Notes under the pieces: generated by a model | Told to the model about the DNA's origin: nothing | Database searches by the model: none | What the model saw: the letters and a program-made list of their open reading frames with translations, nothing else | Translations under genes and position numbers: made by a program | Shown: one piece after another, positions 9,079-18,129 of the stretch | Layout: every line of letters begins with the position of its first letter | How positions within the stretch are numbered: position 1 is the stretch's first letter | NCBI RefSeq assembly: GCF_026340675.1 | Contig: NZ_JAPEOX010000001.1 | Coordinates: forward strand, 6,634,001 to 6,698,000 | DNA length: 64,000 bases | Source of the DNA: Streptomyces sp. NBC_01264 | Lineage (GTDB): Bacteria; Actinomycetota; Actinomycetes; Streptomycetales; Streptomycetaceae | Reading direction: 5' to 3'

Positions 9079-10728
9079 TCAGGCGTGGCTCAGTTCGCGC
9101 TCCGGAGCGTCGGCCGTGTCGGCCGCCTCGGCGGGGGCGTCCAGGACCGGGTCCGGGCCCGGCAGGCCCGCGTAGTGGGCCTTGACCCCGGACCGTACGG
9201 CCCAGAAGTAGAAGCCCAGGGCGGAGACGGCCACGATGGCGATGTCCACGCCGCCGGGGATGAATCCGCTGCCGCCGAACTCGCTGCTGCCGAGCGCCGA
9301 CAGCGTGCCCAGCCACAGCAGGAAGGCGATCATCCACCAGGCCGGGGCGAACTGCTTGGCCATGTTCTTCTCGCCCTTGCGCTTGAGCACGATCGCCGCG
9401 ATCGGGGCGGCCACCAGGGTGAGCAGCACCACCTTGCCGGTGTCCGGCCACTTGGACCAGTACAGGGCGCAGGCGGCGAAGGCGAAGGTGATCGGGCAGA
9501 GGATGCTCGCCGCCGGGAGGCGGAAGGGGCGCGGCAGCTCGGGCTTGGTCTTGCGGAAGACGCCGACCGCGATCGGGCCGATCAGGTACGAGACCACCAT
9601 CGCGGCGGAGACGACGCTGGCCAGGGCCTCCCAGCTGTGGCCGACGGTGACCAGCAGCAGGATCGAGAAGCCGAGGTTCAGCCACATCGCGGGACGCGCG
9701 GTGCCGTACTTCGGGTGGACCTCGCGGATCTTCTTCGGGAAGAAGCCGGTGTCCGCGAGGTTCTGCGCCATGTACGAGGCGGAGGCGACGTTGCCGATGT
9801 TGGCACCGGACGGGGAGATGAAGGCACCGAACTGGAGCATCGTGACGACCCAGTGCAGCATCAGCATCTTGGCGAGGTCGGCGAACGGCGAGGAGAAGTT
9901 GATGCCGTTCCAGCCGCCGGCCTCGGCGAGCTTCTCCGGCGGGACGCCGCCGATGAAGGCGATCTGCAGGGCCAGGTAGATGACCAGGCCGAGGGAGAGG
10001 GCGCCGACCAGGGCCAGCGGAATGGCGCGGCCGGGGTTCTTGGCGGCGCCGCCGAGGTTGACGACGGCCTGGAAGCCGTTGAAGGCGAAGACCACGCCGG
10101 AGGTGGTGACGGCGGTCATGACCGCGGACCAGCCGTTGGGGGCGAAGCCGCCGTGGTCGGTGAAGTTGCCGGTGTGGAAGCCGGAGGCGATCAGGGCGAT
10201 CACGGCGAGGACGGGGATGGCGAACTTGACCAGGGTGAGGAGGTTGTTCGCCTTGGCGAGCAGCGCCACCGACCAGTAGCAGGCGAGCCACAGGGCCACG
10301 GTCAGGAACAGGGCCATCGCCATGCCGGAGGTGGTCAGGCCGCCGTTCTCGACCAGGCCCTTGGCCCAGCCGAAGTTCCAGGAGGACATGTACTGCGTAC
10401 CGGCGATGGACTCGATCGGGATCAGCGCGGCGATGGCGATCCAGACCGCCCAGCCGGTGATGAAGCCGAGGACGGGGCCATGTGAGATGGTGCCGAAGCG
10501 GGCCATCGAGCCGGGCAGCGGGTAGGCGGCGCCCACCTCCGCGTAGGACATGGCGATCATGCCGATGAAGACGGCGCCGATGACCCAGGCGATGATCGCC
10601 GCGGGCCCTGCGACGGCTGCCGCCTGACCGGCCCCGAAGAGCCACCCCGATCCGAAGATCGAGCCGAGGCCGATCATGATCAGGGCGAAGAGACTGAGTC
10701 CCTTCTTGTTCGCTGCGCTCATGTCCAT
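9079..10728 (-). CDS. APC family amino-acid permease
   Basis: 549 residues from the chosen ATG (MDMSAANKKGLSLFALIMIGLGSIFGSGWLFG). A frame extends 21 codons further upstream, but those codons overlap an operator-like dyad and have no ribosome site. About 12 transmembrane helices are visible. The glycine-rich IGLGSIFGSG segment in TM1 is the APC substrate-binding signature. The location between glyA and sdaA suggests uptake of serine or a related amino acid; this is inference from neighbours. A soluble loop with the basic KRKGEKNMAKQF occurs near residue 450. Confidence 0.88.
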   Translation of the reverse strand: MDMSAANKKGLSLFALIMIGLGSIFGSGWLFGAGQAAAVAGPAAIIAWVIGAVFIGMIAMSYAEVGAAYPLPGSMARFGTISHGPVLGFITGWAVWIAIAALIPIESIAGTQYMSSWNFGWAKGLVENGGLTTSGMAMALFLTVALWLACYWSVALLAKANNLLTLVKFAIPVLAVIALIASGFHTGNFTDHGGFAPNGWSAVMTAVTTSGVVFAFNGFQAVVNLGGAAKNPGRAIPLALVGALSLGLVIYLALQIAFIGGVPPEKLAEAGGWNGINFSSPFADLAKMLMLHWVVTMLQFGAFISPSGANIGNVASASYMAQNLADTGFFPKKIREVHPKYGTARPAMWLNLGFSILLLVTVGHSWEALASVVSAAMVVSYLIGPIAVGVFRKTKPELPRPFRLPAASILCPITFAFAACALYWSKWPDTGKVVLLTLVAAPIAAIVLKRKGEKNMAKQFAPAWWMIAFLLWLGTLSALGSSEFGGSGFIPGGVDIAIVAVSALGFYFWAVRSGVKAHYAGLPGPDPVLDAPAEAADTADAPERELSHA

Positions 10729-10785
10729 GGGGTGTGCTGTCCGTCCTGCCAGGGGGTGCGGTCTTTCCTTTATCCGGAGCCTATT

Positions 10786-10800
10786 TGCCATTTATTGGCA
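10786..10800. promoter_or_regulatory. Inverted repeat upstream of the permease
   Basis: TGCCA-TTTAT-TGGCA, a 5-bp perfect dyad in a locally AT-rich stretch, lies 58 bases upstream of the chosen permease start. It is a candidate operator or promoter element. Confidence 0.4.
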
Positions 10801-10846
10801 GATTCAGCGGCACTAGGTCGCCTCCACCTGGGGCTTTGGTCATGAA

Positions 10847-10885
10847 AGAGGCCCGGCCCTGTGCAAAACAAGGCCGGGCCCTCTC
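10847..10885 (-). terminator. Hairpin terminator of glyA
   Basis: GGCCCGGCC (about 10850-10858) pairs with GGCCGGGCC (10872-10880) around an A-rich loop, just after the glyA stop at 10896 on the minus strand. Confidence 0.7.
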
Positions 10886-10895
10886 AGGCCGGCGC

Positions 10896-12152
10896 CTAGA
10901 GCGTCGGGTACAGCGGGAACTTCGCGGCGAGCGCGGAGACGCGCGCCTTGAGGTCGTCCGCGTCGTAGGCGGGCTTCAGCGCCTGCGCGATGATCTCGGC
11001 GACCTCGGTGAAGGCCTCGGCGTCGAAGCCGCGGGTGGCCAGCGCCGGCGTACCGATCCGCAGACCCGAGGTCACCATCGGCGGCCGCGGGTCGTTCGGG
11101 ATCGCGTTGCGGTTGACCGTGATGCCGACCTCGTGGAGGCGGTCCTCGGCCTGCTGACCGTCCAGCTCGGAGTTGCGCAGGTCGACCAGGACCAGGTGCA
11201 CGTCGGTGCCGCCGGTGAGGACGTCCACGCCCACGGCCTTGACGTCGTCCTGGACCAGGCGGGCGGCGAGGATCTTCGCACCCTCCAGGGTGCGCTCCTG
11301 GCGCTCCTTGAACTCGGGCGAGGCCGCCACGAGGAAGGAGACGGCCTTGGCCGCGATCACGTGCTCCAGCGGGCCGCCCTGCTGACCCGGGAAGACCGCG
11401 GAGTTGATCTTCTTGGCCAGCTCCTGCGTCGACAGGATGACACCGCCGCGCGGACCGCCGAGGGTCTTGTGCGTGGTGGTGGTGACGACGTGGGCGTGCG
11501 GCACCGGGTTCGGGTGCAGACCCGCGGCGACGAGGCCGGCGAAGTGCGCCATGTCGACCATCAGGTACGCGCCGACCTCGTCCGCGATGCGGCGGAAGGC
11601 GGCGAAGTCGAGCTGGCGCGGGTAGGCGGACCAGCCCGCGACGATCAGCTGCGGCTTGGACTCCTTGGCGAGGCGCTCGACCTCGGCCATGTCGACCTCG
11701 CCGGTCTCGTCGACGTGGTACGGGACCACGTTGTAGAGCTTGCCGGAGAAATTGATCTTCATGCCGTGGGTCAGGTGACCGCCGTGGGCCAGGTTCAGAC
11801 CCATGATCGTGTCGCCCGGCTTGATCAGCGCGAACATCGCGGCCGCGTTGGCCTGCGCGCCCGAGTGGGGCTGCACGTTCGCGGCCTCGGCGCCGAAGAG
11901 CGCCTTGATGCGGTCGATCGCGATCTGCTCGACCACGTCGACGTGCTCGCAGCCGCCGTAGTAGCGGCGGCCGGGGTAGCCCTCGGCGTACTTGTTGGTC
12001 AGGACCGAGCCCTGGGCCTCCATGACGGCGACCGGAGCGAAGTTCTCCGACGCGATCATTTCCAGGGTGGACTGCTGGCGCACGAGTTCGGCGTCGACGG
12101 CGGCGGCGACGTCCGGGTCGAGCTCGTGGAGGGGAGTGTTCAGTACAGACAT
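10896..12152 (-). CDS. glyA: Serine hydroxymethyltransferase
   Basis: 418 residues, normal length. It makes glycine and 5,10-methylene-THF from serine and THF. The PLP-binding lysine is Lys229 in [18 protein letters not shown] near residue 35, [13 protein letters not shown] and HSGAQAN are all intact. It follows gcvH by 14 bases on the same strand, so it lies in the gcvT-gcvH-glyA transcription unit and under the glycine riboswitch. Here it may run mainly in the glycine-using direction. Confidence 0.97.
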   Translation of the reverse strand: MSVLNTPLHELDPDVAAAVDAELVRQQSTLEMIASENFAPVAVMEAQGSVLTNKYAEGYPGRRYYGGCEHVDVVEQIAIDRIKALFGAEAANVQPHSGAQANAAAMFALIKPGDTIMGLNLAHGGHLTHGMKINFSGKLYNVVPYHVDETGEVDMAEVERLAKESKPQLIVAGWSAYPRQLDFAAFRRIADEVGAYLMVDMAHFAGLVAAGLHPNPVPHAHVVTTTTHKTLGGPRGGVILSTQELAKKINSAVFPGQQGGPLEHVIAAKAVSFLVAASPEFKERQERTLEGAKILAARLVQDDVKAVGVDVLTGGTDVHLVLVDLRNSELDGQQAEDRLHEVGITVNRNAIPNDPRPPMVTSGLRIGTPALATRGFDAEAFTEVAEIIAQALKPAYDADDLKARVSALAAKFPLYPTL

Positions 12153-12166
12153 CAGGGTTCCCTGGG

Positions 12167-12547
12167 TCAGTTGCCGGCGGTGAGCTTGGCGTACTCGTCG
12201 GATGAGAGCAGGTCGGCGGGCTCCTCCGTGACGCGCACCTTGAAGAGCCAGCCACCCTCGAAGGGAGCCGAGTTCACCAGCGCCGGGTCGTCGATGACGT
12301 CCTGGTTGAACTCGACGATCTCGCCGGTGACGGGGGAGTACAGGTCGCTGACCGACTTGGTCGACTCCAGCTCGCCGCAGGTCTCGCCCGCGGTCACCGT
12401 GTCACCGACCTCGGGAAGCTGGGCGTAGACGACGTCACCGAGCGCGTTGGCCGCGAACTCCGTGATGCCGACCGTCGAGACGCCGTCGACGGCGCCCGAC
12501 AGCCACTCGTGCTCCTTGCTGAAACGCAGCTGCTGGGGGTTGCTCAT
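12167..12547 (-). CDS. gcvH: Glycine cleavage system H protein
   Basis: 126 residues. The lipoyl-lysine is Lys64 in [24 protein letters not shown], the canonical GcvH site. It shuttles the aminomethyl group between the P, T and L proteins. It starts 104 bases after the gcvT stop and 14 bases before glyA. No gcvP is in the window, so the P protein is encoded elsewhere. Confidence 0.97.
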   Translation of the reverse strand: MSNPQQLRFSKEHEWLSGAVDGVSTVGITEFAANALGDVVYAQLPEVGDTVTAGETCGELESTKSVSDLYSPVTGEIVEFNQDVIDDPALVNSAPFEGGWLFKVRVTEEPADLLSSDEYAKLTAGN

Positions 12548-12651
12548 GACCTGATTCTCCTGGATGCGGGGGAGTGGATACGAACGGAGGTCGTGCGGGA
12601 CGGCGGGATGCGCCGGTCAGCGGTGAGGCGTGGTGCGGTGCGGGTACGGCG

Positions 12652-13767
12652 TTACTTCTGCCGCTTGTAGAACGGCAGGGCCACGACCTCGTACGCCTCA
12701 TGCGTACCGCGAATGTCCACGCCGACGCCGGAGGTGCCGGGCGCGGCGTGCGCCGCGTCGACATAGGCCATCGCGATCGGCTTGCCCAGCGTCGGGGACG
12801 GGGCGCCCGAGGTGACCTCGCCGACGACCTGGCCGTCGAAGGTCACGGAGAAACCGGCGCGCGGAACGCGGCGGCCCTCGGCGATCAGGCCGACCAGCTT
12901 GCGCGGCGCCTTGGAGGCGGCGCGCTCGGCGGCGGCCTCCAGGGCGGCGCGGCCGACGAAGTCGCCCTCCTTCTCGAACTTCACGACCCGGCCCAGACCC
13001 GCGTCGAACGGGGTCAGGGCGGTGGTCAGCTCGTGCCCGTACAGCGGCATGCCCGCTTCCAGGCGCAGGGTGTCGCGGCAGGACAGGCCGGCCGGGACCA
13101 GGCCGACGCCCTCGCCCGCCTTGGTCAGCGCCTGCCACAGCTCCACGGCGTGCTCCGGCGAGACGAACAGCTCGAAGCCGTCCTCGCCGGTGTAGCCGGT
13201 ACGCGCGATCAGCGCGGGCACCCCGGCGACCGTGCCGGGCAGGCCGGCGTAGTACTTCAGCCCGTCCAGGTCGGCGTCGGTGAGGGAGGCGAGGATGCCG
13301 GGGGACTCCGGACCCTGCACCGCGAGCAGCGCGTACGCGTCGCGGTCGTCGCGGACCTCGGCGTCGAAGCCGGCGGCGCGCTCGGTGATCGCGTCCAGGA
13401 CGACCTGGGCGTTGGAGGCGTTCGCGACGACCATGAACTCGGTCTCGCCCAGGCGGTAGACGATCAGGTCGTCCAGGATCCCGCCGTCCTCCTGGCAGAT
13501 GTGCGTGTAGCGGGCACGGCCGACGCCCACGGTGGAGATGTTGCCGACCAGCGCGTAGTCCAGGACCTTGACGGCCTCCGGGCCGGTCAGGGTGATCTCG
13601 CCCATGTGGGAGAGGTCGAAGAGACCGGCCTTGGTGCGGACGGCGTTGTGCTCGTCGCGCTCGCTCCCGTACCGCAGGGGCATGTCCCAGCCCGCGAAAT
13701 CGGTCATGGTCGCACCGAGGGAACGGTGCAGCGCATCGAGGGCGGTCAGGCGGGGGGCAGTGCTCAT
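12652..13767 (-). CDS. gcvT: Glycine cleavage system aminomethyltransferase (T protein)
   Basis: 371 residues from the ATG giving MSTAPRLTALDALHRSLGATMTDFAGWDMPLRY. The frame stays open further upstream, but that part is the riboswitch. Folate-binding and catalytic features are present: GLFDLSHMGEI, TGYTGEDGFELF (about residue 190) and LCRDTLRLEAGMPLYGHE. It transfers the aminomethyl carbon to THF, releasing ammonia. A GGGAG lies about 8 bases before the start. It is the first gene of the riboswitch-controlled operon. Confidence 0.97.
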   Translation of the reverse strand: MSTAPRLTALDALHRSLGATMTDFAGWDMPLRYGSERDEHNAVRTKAGLFDLSHMGEITLTGPEAVKVLDYALVGNISTVGVGRARYTHICQEDGGILDDLIVYRLGETEFMVVANASNAQVVLDAITERAAGFDAEVRDDRDAYALLAVQGPESPGILASLTDADLDGLKYYAGLPGTVAGVPALIARTGYTGEDGFELFVSPEHAVELWQALTKAGEGVGLVPAGLSCRDTLRLEAGMPLYGHELTTALTPFDAGLGRVVKFEKEGDFVGRAALEAAAERAASKAPRKLVGLIAEGRRVPRAGFSVTFDGQVVGEVTSGAPSPTLGKPIAMAYVDAAHAAPGTSGVGVDIRGTHEAYEVVALPFYKRQK

Positions 13768-13814
13768 GGGTGTGGCTCCCGGGTCCCAGGGAATGACATG
13801 ACGAGGAGGAGTTC

Positions 13815-14048
13815 CTCCCCATCTGTCATCGGAACCTGAGAGGTTCGCCGAGAGTTCCCCGCTTCCAGGGGAGGCCTCGACTTGCACCTTGGGTGGAGCC
13901 GTCGCCCGTGCCCTCACGGGCGGTGGCGCGGCTCGCTTTTCAGATCTGCCTCATCCACGCGGTACGGGGCCTGAGAGATTCAAGGGAGGTACTTGCTCCT
14001 TCGGCGCCCGGGCACCGCCTTGCGGCGTGCCGGGACTCTCCCGCGCGG
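13815..14048 (-). promoter_or_regulatory. Tandem glycine riboswitch (gcvT leader)
   Basis: On the minus strand, aptamer 1 (about 14045-13938) reads GCGGGAGAGTCC, CGCCGAAGGAGCAA, CCTCCCTTGAATCTCTCAGG and GATGAGGCAGATCTG. Aptamer 2 (about 13900-13818) carries the degenerate CACCCAAGGTGCAAG, then AACTCTCGGCGAACCTCTCAGG and CCGATGACAG. These are the conserved glycine-aptamer segments, twice in series, 48 bases before gcvT. In the known family glycine binding turns expression on. Confidence 0.93.
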
Positions 14049-14233
14049 ATTCAAGCGGCCGGTATGCAGTTAGGTGTCCAGATGGCGCACATCATTGCAC
14101 GAGGTGCGGCCGAATGGGGGAGGGGGTCCGCAAGCGGAGCGGAACCGGAGCGGAACCGGACACCCCGGATTACCGTCTCTTTACACTCAGGGGGAACGGG
14201 TCCAGGTGACCCGGCCCGGGGGAGGCGAGCACT
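14049..14233. other. Divergent promoter region between gcvT leader and P-loop gene
   Basis: About 185 bases hold the start of the riboswitch transcript on the left and the promoter of the rightward P-loop gene. No further gene or repeat is seen. Confidence 0.5.
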
Positions 14234-14926
14234 GTGCGGAGATTCGGACCACTTGCATCGACGAGTACGGCCGCCGTCGAGGACGTGATGGCCGCGGTGC
14301 CGACCCAGCGCGCCGTCGTACGGGATCCGGCGGCGGGGGCGCCCGGGGAGTGCGCAGAGCCCGGAGCGGTACGGGACCTGCGCGGAGCCGAGGGACCGCG
14401 GCGGCTCCGCTTCGCCGCCGGGGACGTCGTGGTGGTGTCCGGACTGCCCGGCGGCGGCAAGAGCACCCTGATCAAGCGGGCCGCCGAGGGCGGCGGCATC
14501 GACTCCCAGGACGCCCGCGAGCGGTGGGAGCGCCGGATGCCGGCCGCCCTGCCCTACGCGGTGTACCGGCCGGCGGTCCGGATCGCGCACTACTGGGGAC
14601 TGTGGCGGGTGCTCCGCTCCGGGGCCCCGGCCGTCGTCCACGACTGCGGTACGCAGAGCTGGGTCCGGGCGCTGCTGGCCTCGGCTGCCCGGCGGCGCGG
14701 CCGCTCGCTGCACCTGGTGCTGCTGGACACCACCCCCGAGGAGGCCCGGGCCGGACAGGCGGCGCGGGGCCGCGGGGTGTCGGCGTACGCCTTCGCCCGG
14801 CACCGCGGCGCGGTGACCCGGCTGCTGCGCGAGGCCGAGGCGGGCCGCCCGCCGGCCGGCTGCACGTCGGTGACCCTGCTGGACCGCCCGGCGGCGTCGC
14901 GGCTGACGTCGATCGGCTTCCGCTAG
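14234..14926 (+). CDS. P-loop ATPase/kinase-like protein
   Basis: 230 residues from GTG, with GGGGGAGG about 10 bases upstream. Walker A VVVVSGLPGGGKSTLIKRA lies near residue 75. A possible Walker B-like strand LHLVLLDTTPEEARAGQAARGRGVSAYAF follows near 160-185; the arginine-rich stretch after it resembles the lid of small-molecule kinases. The size and GLPGGGKST form suit the zeta-toxin/small-kinase AAA_33 group. The substrate is unknown and no antitoxin partner is adjacent. It is divergent from the gcvT leader and upstream of two SseB-like genes. Confidence 0.7.
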   Translation: MRRFGPLASTSTAAVEDVMAAVPTQRAVVRDPAAGAPGECAEPGAVRDLRGAEGPRRLRFAAGDVVVVSGLPGGGKSTLIKRAAEGGGIDSQDARERWERRMPAALPYAVYRPAVRIAHYWGLWRVLRSGAPAVVHDCGTQSWVRALLASAARRRGRSLHLVLLDTTPEEARAGQAARGRGVSAYAFARHRGAVTRLLREAEAGRPPAGCTSVTLLDRPAASRLTSIGFR

Positions 14927-15067
14927 CGGCGGCGGGGCGCCGCGCGAGGCCCGTACGGGCTCCCGTACGGGCGGCCCCCGGAGGGGGTGTCGCAGGCGCC
15001 CGTTAATCTCGGGAATCTCGGGTCGAGAACCTCGGGTCGAGACCAAGGCAAGCGAGCGGAGACGTAC

Positions 15068-15778
15068 ATGTGGCCGGGTAACGAGCTGGAGCAGGTGCTC
15101 GGGGCGGCGCTCGGACAGGCGGACGCCGGGGGGCGGATCATCGAGGTCCTCGGACGGAGCGACCTGTGGATCCCGCTGCCCGGCGGGGTGAACAGCCTGA
15201 GCCTGCCCACCATGGAGATCGACGGCGCCGCGTACGTGCCCGTCTACAGCTCCGAGGAGCAGTTCCGCGCCTGCGCCGGACCCGCCATGGACTTCGCCGT
15301 CGCCCCCGCCGCGGACTTCGCCCGGGGCCTGCCCCCGCAGCTCGGCATCGCGGTCAATCCGGAGGGATCCGTAGGCGTGCCGCTGCCCCCGCCGGCCGTC
15401 GCGGAGCTCTGCCGCACCGGCGGCGGCCCGCTCGACGGCCCGGCCACCGGCGGCCGGGTCCGGCTCTACGAGCCCGACTGGCAGGAGGACCCGGTCGATT
15501 TCCTGGCCGCCGCCGCGGAGGAGTTCAGCGCCAGCGGAGTCGTCGCCTCCGCGCACCGCTGCCTCGCCAGCGTCGAGGGCGGCTCGCCGGAGCTCTACAT
15601 CGGTGTCCGCCTGCTGGGATGGGAGCCCGAGATGCGAAACGCCCCGATGGACGCCCTGGGCCGGGCCCTGACCCGCGTACCGCCGCCCTGGCCGGTGCAG
15701 TTGATCCTGCTCGACGCCGCGGAAGACCCGGTCGTCGACTACATCACCACGCGCGTACGCCCCTTCTACCTGCCGTAG
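15068..15778 (+). CDS. SseB family protein, copy 1
   Basis: 236 residues from the ATG giving MWPGNELEQVLGAALGQADAGG. The core LWIPLPGG....LPTMEIDGAAYVPVYSSEEQFRA..GPAMDFAVAPAADFARGLPPQLGIAVNPEG matches the SseB N-terminal domain (enhanced serine sensitivity in E. coli). A C-terminal half (about 130-236) ends in the VRPFYLP motif shared with the next gene. It is cytosolic and its biochemistry is unknown. It forms a likely two-gene unit with copy 2 and has serine/glycine catabolic neighbours. Confidence 0.82.
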   Translation: MWPGNELEQVLGAALGQADAGGRIIEVLGRSDLWIPLPGGVNSLSLPTMEIDGAAYVPVYSSEEQFRACAGPAMDFAVAPAADFARGLPPQLGIAVNPEGSVGVPLPPPAVAELCRTGGGPLDGPATGGRVRLYEPDWQEDPVDFLAAAAEEFSASGVVASAHRCLASVEGGSPELYIGVRLLGWEPEMRNAPMDALGRALTRVPPPWPVQLILLDAAEDPVVDYITTRVRPFYLP

Positions 15779-15845
15779 TGACGCTTAAGCTGGTGGCCGA
15801 CACGCGTGGACGACGGGCGGACGAACAGACGAAGAGGGGTACCGG

Positions 15846-16586
15846 GTGAGTGCGTCAGGCACGGCCGCGGTCGGGCAGGTCGAGCACATGCTGCGCCAGG
15901 TGACTCCCGGGCGCTACGAGAGCTACGAGTCCCTCCTGCACGCCCTGGCCGAGGGACGGCTGTGGATGCTCCTCTGGCAGGGGCAGCCCGGCTCCCCGGA
16001 GACCCAGTACGGCGGCATGGAGGTCGAGGGCCTCGGGTACGCGCCCTGCGTGACCTCCCCGCAGGAACTGGCCGCCAGCGGCTGGAACCGCGGGTACGAG
16101 GTGGTCACGGGCCGGGACATCGCCCGCGCCCTCTACCCCGACCGCTGGGGGCTGTGGCTCAATCCGCACGCCCAGGGCGGCGGCGTCGGCATCCCCTGGG
16201 CCGACCTGCGCCGGGTCGCCACCGGGCTGGACCGGATGCCGGCCGGCCCGCTGCGGCTGTCCGAGCCCGCCATCGAACTGCCGCAGTTCTACGGGCTGCT
16301 CACGCAGCACGCCCACCGCACGCCGGCCGTCCGCTCGCTGCGCCGCGCCTGGGTGCAGCCCGCGCTGGGGTCCCCGTACCTCGCCGTCGGGCTCGACCTG
16401 TACGACGCCTCCGCGCACGCCCTGGAATCGGTCCGGGAGATGATGCGCCAGTCGGTCGGAGCGGTCCCCGAGGGGGTTCCCGTGTGCACGGTCGCGCTCG
16501 CGGACGAGCACGATCCGGTGGCGATGTGGCTGCGGGCGCAGACCCGGCCCTTCTACGACCGCGAGGGTCAGGCACCCGCCTACTGA
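15846..16586 (+). CDS. SseB family protein, copy 2
   Basis: 246 residues from GTG, 67 bases after copy 1. The N-terminal half (YESYESLLHALAEGRLWMLLWQG ... EVEGLGYAPCVTSPQELAASGW ... VVTGRDIARALYPDRWGLWLNPHA) is the SseB fold. The C-terminus ends RAQTRPFYDR, parallel to the RPFYLP of copy 1. It is diverged (my visual estimate is well under 40 percent identity) but has the same two-domain plan, so it is an old tandem duplication. A long hairpin terminator follows. Confidence 0.8.
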   Translation: MSASGTAAVGQVEHMLRQVTPGRYESYESLLHALAEGRLWMLLWQGQPGSPETQYGGMEVEGLGYAPCVTSPQELAASGWNRGYEVVTGRDIARALYPDRWGLWLNPHAQGGGVGIPWADLRRVATGLDRMPAGPLRLSEPAIELPQFYGLLTQHAHRTPAVRSLRRAWVQPALGSPYLAVGLDLYDASAHALESVREMMRQSVGAVPEGVPVCTVALADEHDPVAMWLRAQTRPFYDREGQAPAY

Positions 16587-16615
16587 GACGTCCCGCTTGT
16601 TGAGACATAGGCACC

Positions 16616-16649
16616 AAGGCCGCACGGAACAGTCGTTCCGTGCGGCCTT
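16616..16649 (+). terminator. Long hairpin terminator after the SseB pair
   Basis: A perfect 15-bp stem (16616-16630 with 16635-16649) with the loop AGTC, followed by TTTG, lies 30 bases after the stop codon. One of the clearest terminators in the window. Confidence 0.85.
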
Positions 16650-16650
16650 T

Positions 16651-17096
16651 GCGTTGTCCTGATTTCGACGCTGATGTACGCCCAATAGGCATGCTCGTAG
16701 GCCGAGTTGGGCGCCATGTCCGATTCCGTACCGAACAGGATGTCTTGCTCCGCTGAGGTGACAGTGAAGTCCGGATAACGGGAACTCGACCCTCAGATCA
16801 CGGTTGCGCATCCATTCACCTGCGGGTCTGGCGGCTGATCGAGCGCCCGATGAAGACTCCCCACCCAAGAGCGGGTCAGTCTTCCGAAGGCGAGCTCGTC
16901 GCGGGAACTTCGCTTGTTGTTTCGTACAGCACCATGCGCATCACCAGCAATGCCCGTAGCGCACAGCCCCGGCAGTAACCGTTCCGCAGACAGACCGCAA
17001 CCGCACCTCGCACTCCGAGCGCCACTCCGCACCAACGCCGCCACAGCGGCGGGCATGGGCCGGCTCACCCGTCGGCCGAGAGGGGTCCCCACCACG
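16651..17096. other. Leader/promoter region of the peptide ABC operon
   Basis: 446 bases without a convincing gene. The G+C content is visibly lower than in flanking genes. In-frame codons upstream of the dppC start show no third-position G/C preference, so I read this as untranslated promoter and leader DNA. No clear dyad was found. Confidence 0.5.
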
Positions 17097-18089
17097 ATGA
17101 CGGCACCACTGCATGACACGAGCGCGGAGACTCCCGCTCCCGTGTCCGTAGCCGACGTCCCAGCCAAGGCCATCGAAGGCCGCTCGCCCGGCCGCATCGC
17201 CTGGATGCGGCTCAAGCGCGACAAGGTCGCGCTGACGGGCGGCGTGGTCGTGATCCTCCTGATCCTGGTGGCGGTCTTCGCCCCGCTGATCGTGAGCCTG
17301 CTGGGCCACCCGCCCAACGAGTTCCACGAGGATCTGCTCGACCCGGAGTTCGGGACGCCGCTCGGATCCTTCGGAGGCATCAGCTCCGACTACCTGCTGG
17401 GCGTGGAGCCGACCAACGGCCGCGACGTCTTCAGCCGGATCGTCTACGGCGCCCGCATCTCCCTGACCGTCGCCTTCCTCGCCGCCTTCGTCTCCGTCGT
17501 CCTCGGCAGCCTGCTGGGCGCCCTGGCCGGGTTCCTCGGCGGCTGGGTCGACGGTGTCATCAGCCGCACCATGGACCTGCTGCTGGCCTTCCCGCAGCTG
17601 CTGTTCACCATCTCGCTGGTCTCCGTCGTTCCCAACTCCCTGTGGGGATTCACGGGTTCGGGTGTCCGGATGGGCGTGCTGGTGGTCGTCATCGGCTTCT
17701 TCGGCTGGCCCTACATCGGCCGCATCGTGCGGGGCCAGACGATCTCGCTGCGCGAGCGCGAGTACGTCGAGGCCGCACGCAGCCTCGGAGCCGGCCGCGG
17801 CTACATCCTGATCAAGGAGCTGCTGCCGAACCTGTTCGCGCCGATCCTCGTCTACACGACGCTGATCATCCCGACGAACATCCTGACGGAGGCGGCCCTC
17901 AGCTTCCTCGGAGCCGGCGTCAAGCCGCCGACGGCCTCCTGGGGAAAGATGCTGTCCGACGCCATCCCCATCTACCAGGACGACCCCATGTACATGGTCG
18001 TTCCCGGCATGGCGATCTTCATCACCGTCCTGGCGTTCAACCTCTTCGGGGACGGGCTGCGTGACGCACTCGACCCCAAGGGCAGCTGA
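17097..18089 (+). CDS. Peptide ABC transporter permease (DppC type)
   Basis: 330 residues from the ATG giving MTAPLHDTSAETPAPV, with GAGAGGGG upstream. About six transmembrane helices are visible. The EAA loop EYVEAARSLGAGRGYILIKELLPN (about residues 220-245) contacts the ATPases. The cytoplasmic N-terminal extension AWMRLKRDKVALTGG is typical of the C-type permease. It is the first gene of a five-gene importer, which is an unusual order because the binding protein comes second. Confidence 0.93.
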   Translation: MTAPLHDTSAETPAPVSVADVPAKAIEGRSPGRIAWMRLKRDKVALTGGVVVILLILVAVFAPLIVSLLGHPPNEFHEDLLDPEFGTPLGSFGGISSDYLLGVEPTNGRDVFSRIVYGARISLTVAFLAAFVSVVLGSLLGALAGFLGGWVDGVISRTMDLLLAFPQLLFTISLVSVVPNSLWGFTGSGVRMGVLVVVIGFFGWPYIGRIVRGQTISLREREYVEAARSLGAGRGYILIKELLPNLFAPILVYTTLIIPTNILTEAALSFLGAGVKPPTASWGKMLSDAIPIYQDDPMYMVVPGMAIFITVLAFNLFGDGLRDALDPKGS

Positions 18090-18129
18090 ACCGCTTCATC
18101 GATTCCCCCACCAATGGAGGTTGAACAAC

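Noticed and set aside
14234..14926. Toxin-antitoxin module (zeta-like kinase)
   Set aside because: The P-loop GLPGGGKST is compatible with a kinase, but no small antitoxin gene lies beside it; kept only as P-loop protein.
16914..17096. Longer N-terminus for the DppC-type permease
   Set aside because: The ~60 extra codons lack codon bias and would add an unlikely N-terminal extension; the ATG at 17097 has GAGAGGGG upstream.
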